Shown one piece after another: positions 35,452 through 43,179 of a stretch of 64,000 bases of DNA. A program made the position numbers and the translations under genes. Location: assembly GCA_036501025.1 (NCBI GenBank), contig DASYBB010000140.1, positions 17,818 to 81,817 on the forward strand, given 5' to 3'. This DNA comes from DASUBV01 sp036501025 (GTDB taxonomy: Bacteria; Actinomycetota; Actinomycetes; Streptosporangiales; Streptosporangiaceae). How positions within the stretch are numbered: position 1 is the first letter of the stretch; each line of letters opens with the position of its first letter. Below the pieces are notes generated by a model, which worked only from the letters and a program-made list of their open reading frames with translations, had not been told where the DNA came from and did no database searches.

Positions 35452-36942
35452 CTAGGCCGGCAGCGGGCGGGTGACCGAGCGGATCGCGCCCGGCAGGGCG
35501 GTGATCAGGTCGCCGGCGCCGATGGGGGCGCCGTCGGCGGCCCGCCGGCCGGCGACGCCGTGCAGGTAGGCGGCGGCCGCCGCGGCGTGCAGCGGGGACA
35601 GGCCCTGGGCCAGGAGCGCGCCGGCCAGGCCGGACAGCACGTCGCCCGAGCCGGCCGTGGCCAGCCACGCCGAGCCGGTCGTGTTGACCAGGACGGTCCC
35701 GTCCGGGTCGGCGATGACCGTGGTCGAACCCTTGAGCAGGACAGTCACGCCCAGGTCGGCGGCGGCCGCCGTGGCGTGCTCCAGCCGGCGGGCCTCGATG
35801 GCGTCGCGGTCGGCCCCGGTCAGCCGGGCCAGCTCGCCGGCGTGCGGGGTGATCAGGGTCGGCGCGGAGCGGTCCAGCAGCTCGCGGTGCCCGGCCAGGA
35901 TGGTGATCCCGTCGGCGTCCACCAGGGCAGGGACGTCGCTGGCCAGGACGGCGGCCAGCAGCCCGGCCGCGCCGTCGTCGGTGCCCATGCCGGGGCCGGC
36001 CGCCCACGCCTGGACCCGGCCCGCGGTCTCGACCGACTTGGCGGCCGCGGCCGGGTCGGCGACGGTGGTGACCGCCTCCGGCCAGTGCTGGAGGGCGGCC
36101 GTGAGGGCCGGCTGGGCCGACATCAGCCGGACCATCCCGGCGCCGCCGTGGATGGCGCTGCCCGTGGCCAGGACCGCGGCGCCGGTGTAGCGCTGGCTGC
36201 CGGCCAGAAGGCCCAGCACGCCGCGGCGGTACTTGTCGGACTCGGCTCCCGGCCGGGGCAGCAGGGCGGCGATGTCGGCGGCCTGCAGCGCGGCCACCGC
36301 CGGGGCGGGCAGGCCGGCCAGCCCGATGTCGATGAGCTCGACGGCCCCCGCCCGGCTCGCGCCGGGGTCGATCAGCAGGCCGGGCTTGAGGGTCCCGAAG
36401 GTGACGGTCACGTCGGCCGCGATGGCCGCGCCGGCCACCTCGCCGGTGTCCGCGTCGACCCCGCTGGGCAGGTCGACGGCGACCACGGCGGCCCCGGCCG
36501 CGCGGGCGCGCCCGGTCCGCGCGGCCAGGGTCGCGGCCGGCTCGCGCAGGCCGCCCCGGCCGCCGATGCCGAGCAGGCCGTCCATGATCAGGTCCGCGGC
36601 ATCCAGGTCAGCCTGGTCGGCGTCGGCCCGGGCGGGCCGGACGGTGCCGCCGGCGGCGCGCAGGGCGGCGGCACCGCCCTCGTGCAGGCGGCTGGCCGCG
36701 GCGATGGCCGTCACGGCCGCGCCGCGGGCCGCCAGGCGCGCCCCGGCGAACAGGGCGTCCCCGCCGTTGTCACCGCTGCCGGCCAGGATGACGACCCGCG
36801 CGCCGTAGACCGGCCCGAGCAGCCGCGCGCAGACCGAGGCCAGCCCGGCGGCGGCCCGGCTCATCAGGGCGCCGTCGGGCAGCCGGGCGAGCAGGGCCTG
36901 TTCTGCCGTGCGGACGTCAGCGACGGCGTGCGCGTTTCTCAT
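35452..36942 (-). CDS. nnr: bifunctional NAD(P)H-hydrate epimerase / ADP-dependent dehydratase
   Basis: The 496-residue fusion repairs hydrated NAD(P)H. The N-terminal epimerase half (1-210) has AGSGDNGGDALFAGARLAARG and VDLPSGVDADTGEV. The C-terminal dehydratase half has KYRRGVLGLLAGSQRYTGAA, AGPGMGTDDG, LITPHAGELARLTG and the nucleotide site TAGSGDVLSGLAGALLAQG. Both halves look complete. ATG at 36942 begins MRNAHAVADVRTAEQALL. In relatives, nnr sits between glmS/acpS and alr. Here neither glmS nor acpS is next to it. Confidence 0.95.
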   Translation of the reverse strand: MRNAHAVADVRTAEQALLARLPDGALMSRAAAGLASVCARLLGPVYGARVVILAGSGDNGGDALFAGARLAARGAAVTAIAAASRLHEGGAAALRAAGGTVRPARADADQADLDAADLIMDGLLGIGGRGGLREPAATLAARTGRARAAGAAVVAVDLPSGVDADTGEVAGAAIAADVTVTFGTLKPGLLIDPGASRAGAVELIDIGLAGLPAPAVAALQAADIAALLPRPGAESDKYRRGVLGLLAGSQRYTGAAVLATGSAIHGGAGMVRLMSAQPALTAALQHWPEAVTTVADPAAAAKSVETAGRVQAWAAGPGMGTDDGAAGLLAAVLASDVPALVDADGITILAGHRELLDRSAPTLITPHAGELARLTGADRDAIEARRLEHATAAAADLGVTVLLKGSTTVIADPDGTVLVNTTGSAWLATAGSGDVLSGLAGALLAQGLSPLHAAAAAAYLHGVAGRRAADGAPIGAGDLITALPGAIRSVTRPLPA

Positions 36943-36980
36943 TACCGGGGTTCTCTCCTCGATGGCCCGCTCTATGCAGC

Positions 36981-37003
36981 GCCGTTCGCTATGGGCGAAC
37001 GGC
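36981..37003 (-). terminator. hairpin at the end of the phosphatase gene
   Basis: GCCGTTCGC (36981-36989) and GCGAACGGC (36995-37003) form a perfect 9-bp stem with a 5-nt loop. On the minus strand it begins at the last base of the phosphatase stop codon and lies 39 bp before the nnr start. No T-run follows. Confidence 0.55.
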
Positions 37004-37686
37004 TAGCTCGGCGCGGCGGTCGCGGCCGAGAGCAGCCCGGCCCGGGCCAGGTGCTGCTGGTCGTTGAACGCGGCGAGGACCCAGGCATCCTGCCCGAACC
37101 CGCTGGCGCGCTGCAGCCAGCGCACCAGCGAGGTGTGGCCGCTGGCGAATCCGGTCCGGGCCGACGCGTCGTGGGCCAGGCCCAGCATGAAGCTGAACGA
37201 GGCCTCGATGGTCTCGTGGTGGCCGGCCACCAGCACGCGCTGGCCCGGGTGCCGCCGGACCAGGCCGGCCAGGGCGCCGGTGACCCGGGCCAGGTACTCG
37301 TTCCAGGTCTCCGAGCCCGGCGCGTAGGGCCGGTCCGGGTCGCTGCGCGGCGCCCCGCCGAACTCGGCGTAGATCTCGGCCCAGGTCCGGCCGTCCGCCT
37401 CGCCGTGCCGCGGCCCGGCCAGCCGCTCGGCGATGTGCACGGGCAGGCCGAGGGCGGCGGACAGGATCTCGGCGCTCTCCAGGACCCGGCGCCGGGGCGC
37501 GGCGTACAGCACGTCGAACGGCGCGATCTCCTCGTGCTCGGCGCGCAGCCGGTCGGCCAGGCACTCGACCTGCTTGCGGCCCAGGTCGGTCAGGCCGGTG
37601 CAGGTCTTGTCCCCGCCGACGAGCCCGGCGACGTTGCAGTGGGCCTCCCCGTGCCGGCTGAGGATCACCTCGGTGGACATTGTCAT
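37003..37686 (-). CDS. histidine phosphatase superfamily protein
   Basis: The 227-residue protein has the phosphoglycerate-mutase-like signature EVILSRHGEAHCN (catalytic His in RHG), LYAAPRRRVLESAEIL and the second histidine in VLVAGHHETI. GPRHGEADGRTWAEI is the substrate loop. It is a phosphatase of unknown substrate; small alarmone, sugar or cofactor phosphates are usual. ATG at 37686 has GGAGCG upstream. No fused domain. Confidence 0.9.
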   Translation of the reverse strand: MTMSTEVILSRHGEAHCNVAGLVGGDKTCTGLTDLGRKQVECLADRLRAEHEEIAPFDVLYAAPRRRVLESAEILSAALGLPVHIAERLAGPRHGEADGRTWAEIYAEFGGAPRSDPDRPYAPGSETWNEYLARVTGALAGLVRRHPGQRVLVAGHHETIEASFSFMLGLAHDASARTGFASGHTSLVRWLQRASGFGQDAWVLAAFNDQQHLARAGLLSAATAAPS

Positions 37687-37725
37687 CGCGCTCCTTCGCT
37701 CGCCGCCGCCCCGGCGGCACCGTGA

Positions 37726-37757
37726 TCATCTGGCTCGTTGGTATCACGGCCAGATGA
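37726..37757. repeat. 9-bp inverted repeat between XRE/ImmA and phosphatase genes
   Basis: TCATCTGGC (37726-37734) and GCCAGATGA (37749-37757) are perfectly complementary around a 14-nt loop. The repeat lies just past the XRE/ImmA gene and before the phosphatase gene, so it could terminate one or regulate the other. Confidence 0.5.
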
Positions 37758-37768
37758 CCATCGGGTGG

Positions 37769-38863
37769 CTAGGGCAGCAGGCGCAGCTGAGGGCGGACCG
37801 GCGGGCCGTCCGGGACGCCGCCGGGCAGCGCCGTGGGGACCAGGCCGAAGACGTGGCTGTTCAGCTCGGCCACGGACATGGCCAGGTCGCGGGCGATCCG
37901 CCGGGGCGGGACCCCGTCGTCGCGCAGCGACCGGAAGACCTTGGACAGCAGCTGGGAGGTCTCGCGCGGGATGCCGCCCGGCTCGGCCCGCCGGTAGCCG
38001 AGGCGGGACAGGCTGACGCAGGCCGTCCGGTAGCCCCACTCGGTGAGCAGGCCCAGCTCGTGCAGCCGGTGGGTCAGGGCCATGGCCGACACGCTCCAGG
38101 TCGCCTTGGCCGCCAGGATCTGGTCGACGGTGGCGCCCGCCAGCCCGGCCGCGATCACGCTGCCGGCCGGCATCAGGAAGGCGGCCGCGAACCGGTTGGC
38201 CTCCTGCTCGGCGTCGGGGCCGCGGGGCACCCGGTCGTCGTTGTGCAGGACCAGGTGGCCCAGCTCGTGGACGCCGTCGAAACGTCCCCGCTCGCCGGAT
38301 TTCATCGTGTTCAGGAACGCGAACGGGGTGCCGTGCCAGTACAGCGAGAACGCGTCGACCGCGGCGCACTCCTCGGCCAGCGAGAACACCCGCACCCCGC
38401 GCGACTCCAGCAGGTGGATGACGTTGCTGACCGGCCCCTGGCCCAGGCCCCAGCGGGCACGGACGACCTCGGCCGCCGTCTCGGGGTCGAGCTGGGCCAG
38501 CGACGGCACGTCGGCGGCGGGCAGGATGAAGCGCTCCTCGATCCAGTCGCTGATCAGGAACGCGATCCGGCCCGCGCTGCAGGCGGTGTCCCGCTGGCCG
38601 GCCGTCATCTTGCTCAGGGCGCGGAAGCTGGCCGCGCCGGGCGGGATTTCCTCGATCTCTGCGGCCTGGAGGAACGCGGCCGGTACCGCCAGCGCCCGCG
38701 CGAGAGCCCGGGTGGTCTGCGGTGCGGGCTGCTGCCGGCCGCTCTCGTAGGCGGTCAGGCTGCGGGTGCTGACGCCCGTGGCCTCGGCCAGCCGGATCAG
38801 CGTCATCCCCCGGCGCTTGCGGGCCAGGGCGAGCCGGGACGGCGTCAGCGCCGGCACGATCAT
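37769..38863 (-). CDS. XRE-family regulator fused to ImmA/IrrE metallopeptidase domain
   Basis: The 364-residue protein has an N-terminal helix-turn-helix (residues 7-60, LALARKRRGMTLIRLAEATG then VSTRSLTAYESGRQQPAP) and a zinc-peptidase domain with HELGH at 199-203 and the downstream glutamate in AEQEANRFAAAFLMP. Such fusions often control mobile elements, toxin-antitoxin pairs or stress genes by cleaving a partner. The C-terminal ~70 residues are variable. ATG at 38863 overlaps the stop of the upstream partner gene (ATGA), so the pair is coupled. Confidence 0.92.
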   Translation of the reverse strand: MIVPALTPSRLALARKRRGMTLIRLAEATGVSTRSLTAYESGRQQPAPQTTRALARALAVPAAFLQAAEIEEIPPGAASFRALSKMTAGQRDTACSAGRIAFLISDWIEERFILPAADVPSLAQLDPETAAEVVRARWGLGQGPVSNVIHLLESRGVRVFSLAEECAAVDAFSLYWHGTPFAFLNTMKSGERGRFDGVHELGHLVLHNDDRVPRGPDAEQEANRFAAAFLMPAGSVIAAGLAGATVDQILAAKATWSVSAMALTHRLHELGLLTEWGYRTACVSLSRLGYRRAEPGGIPRETSQLLSKVFRSLRDDGVPPRRIARDLAMSVAELNSHVFGLVPTALPGGVPDGPPVRPQLRLLP

Positions 38864-39489
38864 GGCGCGCGCCGCGTGACGGGAACTGTCACCTCCGCGG
38901 CGGCGCCGGCCCGGACGGGGGTGACGTCCGGGCGGGCCAGCGCGAGGGCGGGCAGCAGGATCCGCTCGGCCCAGCTGTCGACGTAGCCGGCGGGCGAGAT
39001 GGAGTGCGGCCGGGACAGCTCGGCGCGGATCTCGTCCCCGGCGAGGTGGTAGAGCAGCAGCCAGATGGCCAGGTCATCCGCGGCCGGCAGCTCGAGGCCG
39101 GGGTAGTCGAAGGCCAGCTGGTCGGCCCGGCCGATGGCGCGGACGGTCTCGATGCCCCGCGCGTACAGGTTGCGGCTGGCCACGTCCGCGCGGCCGGTGG
39201 CGCCGTCGCCGGTCGCGGCCACGATGGCGAAGTCCCCCGCCGGGCTGATGGTGCGGGGCATGTTCCGCGGGTCGTCGCGGGTCCAGCCGCGCGGGGCCAG
39301 CCGGATCCGGAGCAGCTCGTTGGTCTTGCCCCAGCGGGCCATCCCGGCCATGACCGGCGGCGCCAGGGCGGTCCAGGTCCGGGCCTCGGCGTCGGCGCCG
39401 GCCAGCACGAACTCGAAATCGGCCGCCGACAGCCCCAGCCCGGCCAGCCGGGCCGGGCCGGCGTCCGCGCCGTGCACCAGAGTCGGCAT
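38860..39489 (-). CDS. unknown partner protein of the XRE-ImmA/IrrE gene
   Basis: The 209-residue protein has no recognised family. It shows FEFVLAGADAEARTWTALAPPV, a segment GMARWGKTNELLRIRLAPRGW, RNLYARGIETVRAIGRADQLAFDYPG and an acidic/hydrophobic DDLAIWLLLYHLAGDEIRAEL. No membrane helix or signal peptide. Translation is coupled to the regulator gene by a 4-bp overlap. Gene order (unknown protein first, XRE-metallopeptidase second) recalls toxin-antitoxin or defence pairs, but that is inference. GGGAGGTC precedes ATG at 39489, and a repeated operator-like array lies right upstream. Confidence 0.8.
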   Translation of the reverse strand: MPTLVHGADAGPARLAGLGLSAADFEFVLAGADAEARTWTALAPPVMAGMARWGKTNELLRIRLAPRGWTRDDPRNMPRTISPAGDFAIVAATGDGATGRADVASRNLYARGIETVRAIGRADQLAFDYPGLELPAADDLAIWLLLYHLAGDEIRAELSRPHSISPAGYVDSWAERILLPALALARPDVTPVRAGAAAEVTVPVTRRAP

Positions 39490-39500
39490 TCGGGACCTCC

Positions 39501-39548
39501 CAGCACTGCTTCAAGCCAGCACAGCTTGGATCCAGCACAGTAGACTTC
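39501..39548. promoter_or_regulatory. three 16-bp direct repeats (operator-like array)
   Basis: CAGCAC begins at 39501, 39517 and 39533, exactly 16 bp apart. The first two units also share GCTT at positions 9-12 of the unit; the third runs into GTAGACTTC. The array begins 12 bp upstream of the ATG of the unknown partner gene. A likely reading is binding by several copies of the XRE regulator. Confidence 0.6.
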
Positions 39549-39591
39549 GCGAAATCGATCCTCATCCGAGGGCTTAAAACAAGAAGTCTAC
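39540..39591. promoter_or_regulatory. 9-bp inverted repeat in divergent promoter region
   Basis: GTAGACTTC (39540-39548) and GAAGTCTAC (39583-39591) are perfect complements 34 bp apart. They flank the likely promoter region between the XRE pair and the divergent RibD-like gene, and the left arm overlaps the third direct repeat. Confidence 0.5.
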
Positions 39592-39619
39592 GCCCGCCGG
39601 GAGCTTCAGGGGGCATTCC

Positions 39620-40372
39620 GTGCCGCAACGACCGTACGTCCTGCTATCGGCGGCTGTCTCCGCCGACGGCTACATCGATGACGCGGGCCCGGGCCGGCTG
39701 GTGCTCTCCGACGCCGACGACCTCGACCGGGTGGATGAGGTCCGGGCGGGCGTCGACGCGATCCTCGTCGGCGCGGGCACGATCCGCGCCGACAACCCCC
39801 GGCTGCTCGTGCGCTCGGCGGCGCGGCGGGCGGCCCGCGCGGCCGCCGGGCGGGCCGCCAGCCCGGCCCGGCTCACGCTGACCAGCCGGGGCGGCCTGGA
39901 TCCGGCGGCCCGGTTCTTCACCGCGGAGGCCGGCGGCGTGGTCGAGGCGGCCACCCTGGGCGGGGCCGCCGGGCCGGGCGCGGCGGGCGGCGCGGGCGGG
40001 CAGGGCCAGCGGATCGTCTATGCCGCCGGCCCGGCGGCCGCCCGCGTCCGGGAGCAGCTGGCCGGGACCGGTGCCGAGGTGGTCGACCTGGGCGAGGCCG
40101 GGCTGGGCGCGGTCCTGGCCGACCTGGGCCGGCGCGGCGTCGAGCGGCTCCTGGTCGAGGGCGGGGCCGGCGTGCTCACCGGGTTCCTGGCCGCCGGGCT
40201 GGCCGATGAGCTGCAGCTCATGATCGCGCCTTTCTTCGTCGGCGGCGGCGTGCGGATGACGCAGGCAGGCGCCTATCCGCACGGGCCGGGGAACCCGATG
40301 AGGCTGGCGGACGTCGGCCGGCTGGGTGACGCGGTGCTGCTGCGCTACCTGCTGACCGGCCCGGCGCGCTAG
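39620..40372 (+). CDS. RibD C-terminal-type pyrimidine reductase family protein
   Basis: The 250-residue protein has the dihydrofolate-reductase-like fold of RibD/RibG C-terminal domains: PYVLLSAAVSADGYIDD, VDAILVGAGTIRADNPRLLVRS, RLLVEGGAGVLTGFLAAGLADELQLMIAPFFVGGG. These enzymes reduce a ribosylamino-pyrimidine with NADPH in riboflavin synthesis, and stand-alone members can serve other pathways. The deaminase half of RibD is absent and no other rib genes are near. GTG at 39620 has GGGGGC upstream. It converges on a response-regulator gene with 4 bp overlap. Confidence 0.88.
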   Translation: MPQRPYVLLSAAVSADGYIDDAGPGRLVLSDADDLDRVDEVRAGVDAILVGAGTIRADNPRLLVRSAARRAARAAAGRAASPARLTLTSRGGLDPAARFFTAEAGGVVEAATLGGAAGPGAAGGAGGQGQRIVYAAGPAAARVREQLAGTGAEVVDLGEAGLGAVLADLGRRGVERLLVEGGAGVLTGFLAAGLADELQLMIAPFFVGGGVRMTQAGAYPHGPGNPMRLADVGRLGDAVLLRYLLTGPAR

Positions 40373-41034
40373 CTGACGGCGCGCAGGGCGGAGCCGGAGC
40401 GGGCCGCGGGCGGCGTCGCCTCCGGGGCCTCGACCAGGTTGTGGCGCACGGCGAACGAGGCGGCCTCCAGGCGCGAGTGCACGTCCAGCTTGCTCAGGAC
40501 GGCCTGCAGGTGGGTCCGCACGGTGGTGCGGGAAACGCCCAGCTCCCGCATCATGGCGGTGGTGTCCAGCCCGGCCACCAGCAGGGTCAGGCACTCGCGC
40601 TCCCGCTGGGTGAGGGCGGCCGCCATGTTGTCCGCGTGGGTGGCCGGCCGGGGACGGCGGGCCGAGCCGCCGGGCACGTCGACGACGTGCTCTCCGTTCA
40701 GGATGCGCTCCAGGGCCGCGACGAGCACCTCGATGCCGCGGGACTGGTGCAGGTAGCCCGAGGCCCCGGCGTCCAGGGCGCGCTGGGCGGCCTCCGGATC
40801 GGAGTCGGCGCTCAGCACGATCACGGTGGTGGCCTCGCTGGCCTGGCTGATGGCGTCGAGATCAGCCCGGTCGACGAGGCAGGCGTCGGGGCGCTGCTGC
40901 CGCGCGAGCGCGATCATCTCGGGTGCGCTGCGCGCGACCACGCCCACGTCGTATCCGTGCTGCTCCAGGACGCTGGCCAGGGCATCAAGGAAGATGGCCT
41001 GGTCGTCGCCCAGGATGAGCCTCATCCTTCGCAC
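40369..41034 (-). CDS. NarL/LuxR-family response regulator with atypical receiver
   Basis: The 221-residue protein has a receiver domain (about 4-120) and a LuxR helix-turn-helix (LTQRERECLTLLVAGLD, MMRELGVSRTTVRTHLQAVLSKLDVHSRLEA). From ATG 41025, the acid pair is GDD (6-8) and the phospho-acceptor is Asp52 in CLVDRADLD. The conserved switch lysine is replaced: the segment reads GYLHQSRG, with Gln94 at the expected place. The unusual VDRAD loop also differs from the normal LDxxMP pattern. It may act without phosphorylation. No histidine kinase is nearby. It lies downstream of the polysaccharide locus, 167 bp after the last glycosyltransferase gene. Confidence 0.88.
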   Translation of the reverse strand: MRRMRLILGDDQAIFLDALASVLEQHGYDVGVVARSAPEMIALARQQRPDACLVDRADLDAISQASEATTVIVLSADSDPEAAQRALDAGASGYLHQSRGIEVLVAALERILNGEHVVDVPGGSARRPRPATHADNMAAALTQRERECLTLLVAGLDTTAMMRELGVSRTTVRTHLQAVLSKLDVHSRLEAASFAVRHNLVEAPEATPPAARSGSALRAVS

Positions 41035-41201
41035 CGTGCGGCTTGCACTGTTCCCATCTGTTCTCCCCCCGTAGCCCCGAACCAGCCTCTCCCCCCGGGA
41101 CTTATCTAGACCTTATGACTTCGACGCTAGGGGCCGGATGTGTGTTTCGTGTGGCCGGTAGCTGTACTTGACTGAGTGTTTAATCAACACGCAGGTTCCC
41201 C

Positions 41202-42371
41202 TCAGGCGGCCGCGGGCTCGTAGGCCTCCAGCAGGGCATTGCGCAGGGATTCCTCCCCGTATTGCCCGTTCATCCGGGTCCGCGCGGTGCCCGCCATCCG
41301 GGCCGCCAGGCCGGGCGAGTCCAGCAGCTCGCCGATGGCCGCGGCCATCAGGGCCGGCCGGCGCGGCGGGACCAGCAGGCCGGTCTCGCCGGGGACGACG
41401 AGGTCGGGCACGGCGTTGACGGCGGTGGCCACGACCGGGACGCCGCAGATCATGGCCTCGACGACGGCCGTCGGCAGGCCCTCGTAGCGGCTGGGCAGGG
41501 CGAACACGTCGAACGCGGGCAGGATGTCCAGGATGTCGCTGCGCTGCCCGGCCAGCCGGAACTGACCGGCCGGCAGGGACCGGGCCTGGCGGGTGACGCG
41601 CGCGGCGAGCTCGCCGCCGCCGACCCAGGTGCCGATCACGCCCGGCCGGCCGAGGCGGGCCAGGGCGGAGACGAAGTCCTCGGGGGCCTTCTGGTAGGTC
41701 AGGCGCCCGACCGCGCCGACGACCAGCGCGTCCGCGGGCAGGCCGAGGGCGGCCCGGGCGCGGTGGCGGGCCTGCTGCGCGCCCGCCGCCGAGCCGGCCG
41801 CGCGGCTGGCCAGCAGGCGGGCCGGCCCGTCGACGGACACGCCGATGGTGCGCACCCGGTCGGGCGAGATGAGCTCCCGGCGGACCGCCTCGGCCGCCAC
41901 GCCCGCCCCGACGCACAGGGCCGCGCTGGTCAGCTGGCCCAGCCGGCGCTCGATCCCGACGTAGGCCCGGCGCAGCGGCCGGGACTGGAACTCATGGAAC
42001 GGGAAGCCGTGGAAGGTGTGGATGATCCGGGGCACCCCGGCCCGCTTGGCGGCCACCCGGCCGACCGCGCCGGCCTTGGCGCAGTGGGTGTGCACGACGT
42101 CGAAGCCGCGCGCGGCGAACAGGGCCTGCAGGCGGGCCAGCGCGCGCAGGTCGCTGGCCGGGCGGATCGGGGCGCGCAGGGACGGCTCGACCACCACCTC
42201 CAGGCCGGCCGCGCGGGCCGCCTCGATGAGCTGGTCGCCCTGCCCGGTGATGATGGTCATCTGGCAGGAGCGGGAGTTCAGGGCCAGGGCACCGCGCAGG
42301 GCGAGCACGCCCGCGCCGCCCTCCAGCCGGGCGATGACGGTGGCGACCCGGAGCGGGCGGGCGGGCGTCAC
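41202..42371 (-). CDS. GT4-family glycosyltransferase
   Basis: The 389-residue GT-B enzyme has the GT4 start LRVATVIARLEGGAGVLALRGAL, HTHCAKAGAVGRVAAKRAGVP, HTFHGFPFHEFQS, the donor segment VGAVGRLTYQKAPEDFVSAL and the E-x7-E site SRYEGLPTAVVEAMICGVPVVAT. It is likely to add one sugar from a nucleotide-sugar to the lipid-linked or nascent polymer of the cluster. GTG at 42371 overlaps the response regulator stop by 4 bp (GTGA). A small inverted repeat GTGTT-AACAC (41176-41190) lies just past its stop. Confidence 0.92.
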   Translation of the reverse strand: MTPARPLRVATVIARLEGGAGVLALRGALALNSRSCQMTIITGQGDQLIEAARAAGLEVVVEPSLRAPIRPASDLRALARLQALFAARGFDVVHTHCAKAGAVGRVAAKRAGVPRIIHTFHGFPFHEFQSRPLRRAYVGIERRLGQLTSAALCVGAGVAAEAVRRELISPDRVRTIGVSVDGPARLLASRAAGSAAGAQQARHRARAALGLPADALVVGAVGRLTYQKAPEDFVSALARLGRPGVIGTWVGGGELAARVTRQARSLPAGQFRLAGQRSDILDILPAFDVFALPSRYEGLPTAVVEAMICGVPVVATAVNAVPDLVVPGETGLLVPPRRPALMAAAIGELLDSPGLAARMAGTARTRMNGQYGEESLRNALLEAYEPAAA

Positions 42372-43075
42372 GTCGGCTCCGGGCCGTTGCTGGCGGCGGC
42401 GGGCGGGCCGGCCACGTCGGCGGGCCGCAGGCCGGCCGCCCAGGCCACGCTGACGGCCTCGATCCGGCTGTGCACCTCGAGCTTGCCGAAGATGCTGCGG
42501 GTATGCGTCCGGACCGTGTCGGCCGAGATCATCAGCTCGGCCGCGATCTGCCGGGCGCGCTTGCCCTTGGCCATGCTGGTCAGCACGTCCAGCTCGCGCG
42601 GGCTGAGGGTATCCAGCAGGCTCGTGCTCTCCTGGGCGCTGCGGACGTCGTCGCGCAGGGTGCGCAGGACCTCGCCGAGCATCTCGGGCGGGAACACCGA
42701 CTGCCCGCGGGCCACGCCCCGGATGACGTCCTCCAGCTGGTCGGCGCCCTCGTTCTTCGACACCCAGGCATCGGCGCCCGCCCGGGCCGCCTCGACGGCG
42801 TGGGCCGCGTCGGCGTCGGCGCTGACGACGATGATCCTGGCGGCCGGCCAGGCAGCCTTGATCCGGCCCAGCACCTCGCCGACGGCGAAGCCCAGCGGCT
42901 CCACGTCGATCAGCACGATGTCCGGGCGCAGCCAGCGGATGATCTCCGGGAGCCGGGGATCATCGGTCTGGCTGCAGCCCGCCACCCACAGGTCAGGTGA
43001 CGCGGACAGCCGGGAGGCCATCGCCTCGGTCACCATGCGGTAGTCATCCACCAGCACCAGTCGGAGCACTTCCAT
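42368..43075 (-). CDS. NarL/LuxR-family response regulator
   Basis: The 235-residue protein has an intact receiver: LVDDYRMVTEAM (acid pair Asp10/Asp11), the phospho-acceptor Asp57 in IVLIDVEPLG, and switch lysine Lys107 in AWVSKNEG. The C-terminal LuxR domain has LSPRELDVLTSMAKGKRARQIA and SADTVRTHTRSIFGKLEVHSRIEAV. It lies inside the polysaccharide cluster between a hydrolase-like gene and a glycosyltransferase, so it probably regulates the locus. No cognate kinase is adjacent. The 104-bp gap upstream may hold its own promoter. Confidence 0.92.
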   Translation of the reverse strand: MEVLRLVLVDDYRMVTEAMASRLSASPDLWVAGCSQTDDPRLPEIIRWLRPDIVLIDVEPLGFAVGEVLGRIKAAWPAARIIVVSADADAAHAVEAARAGADAWVSKNEGADQLEDVIRGVARGQSVFPPEMLGEVLRTLRDDVRSAQESTSLLDTLSPRELDVLTSMAKGKRARQIAAELMISADTVRTHTRSIFGKLEVHSRIEAVSVAWAAGLRPADVAGPPAAASNGPEPT

Positions 43076-43179
43076 CTAACTGAGTGTGCCTGGTCCGGCA
43101 CCGGGGGTCCTCATGCAGATGAACGAGAAGGTCTGCTCTATGTACCTATTTTTGGGCAGGGGGGCGGGAAGGGCGGTAC

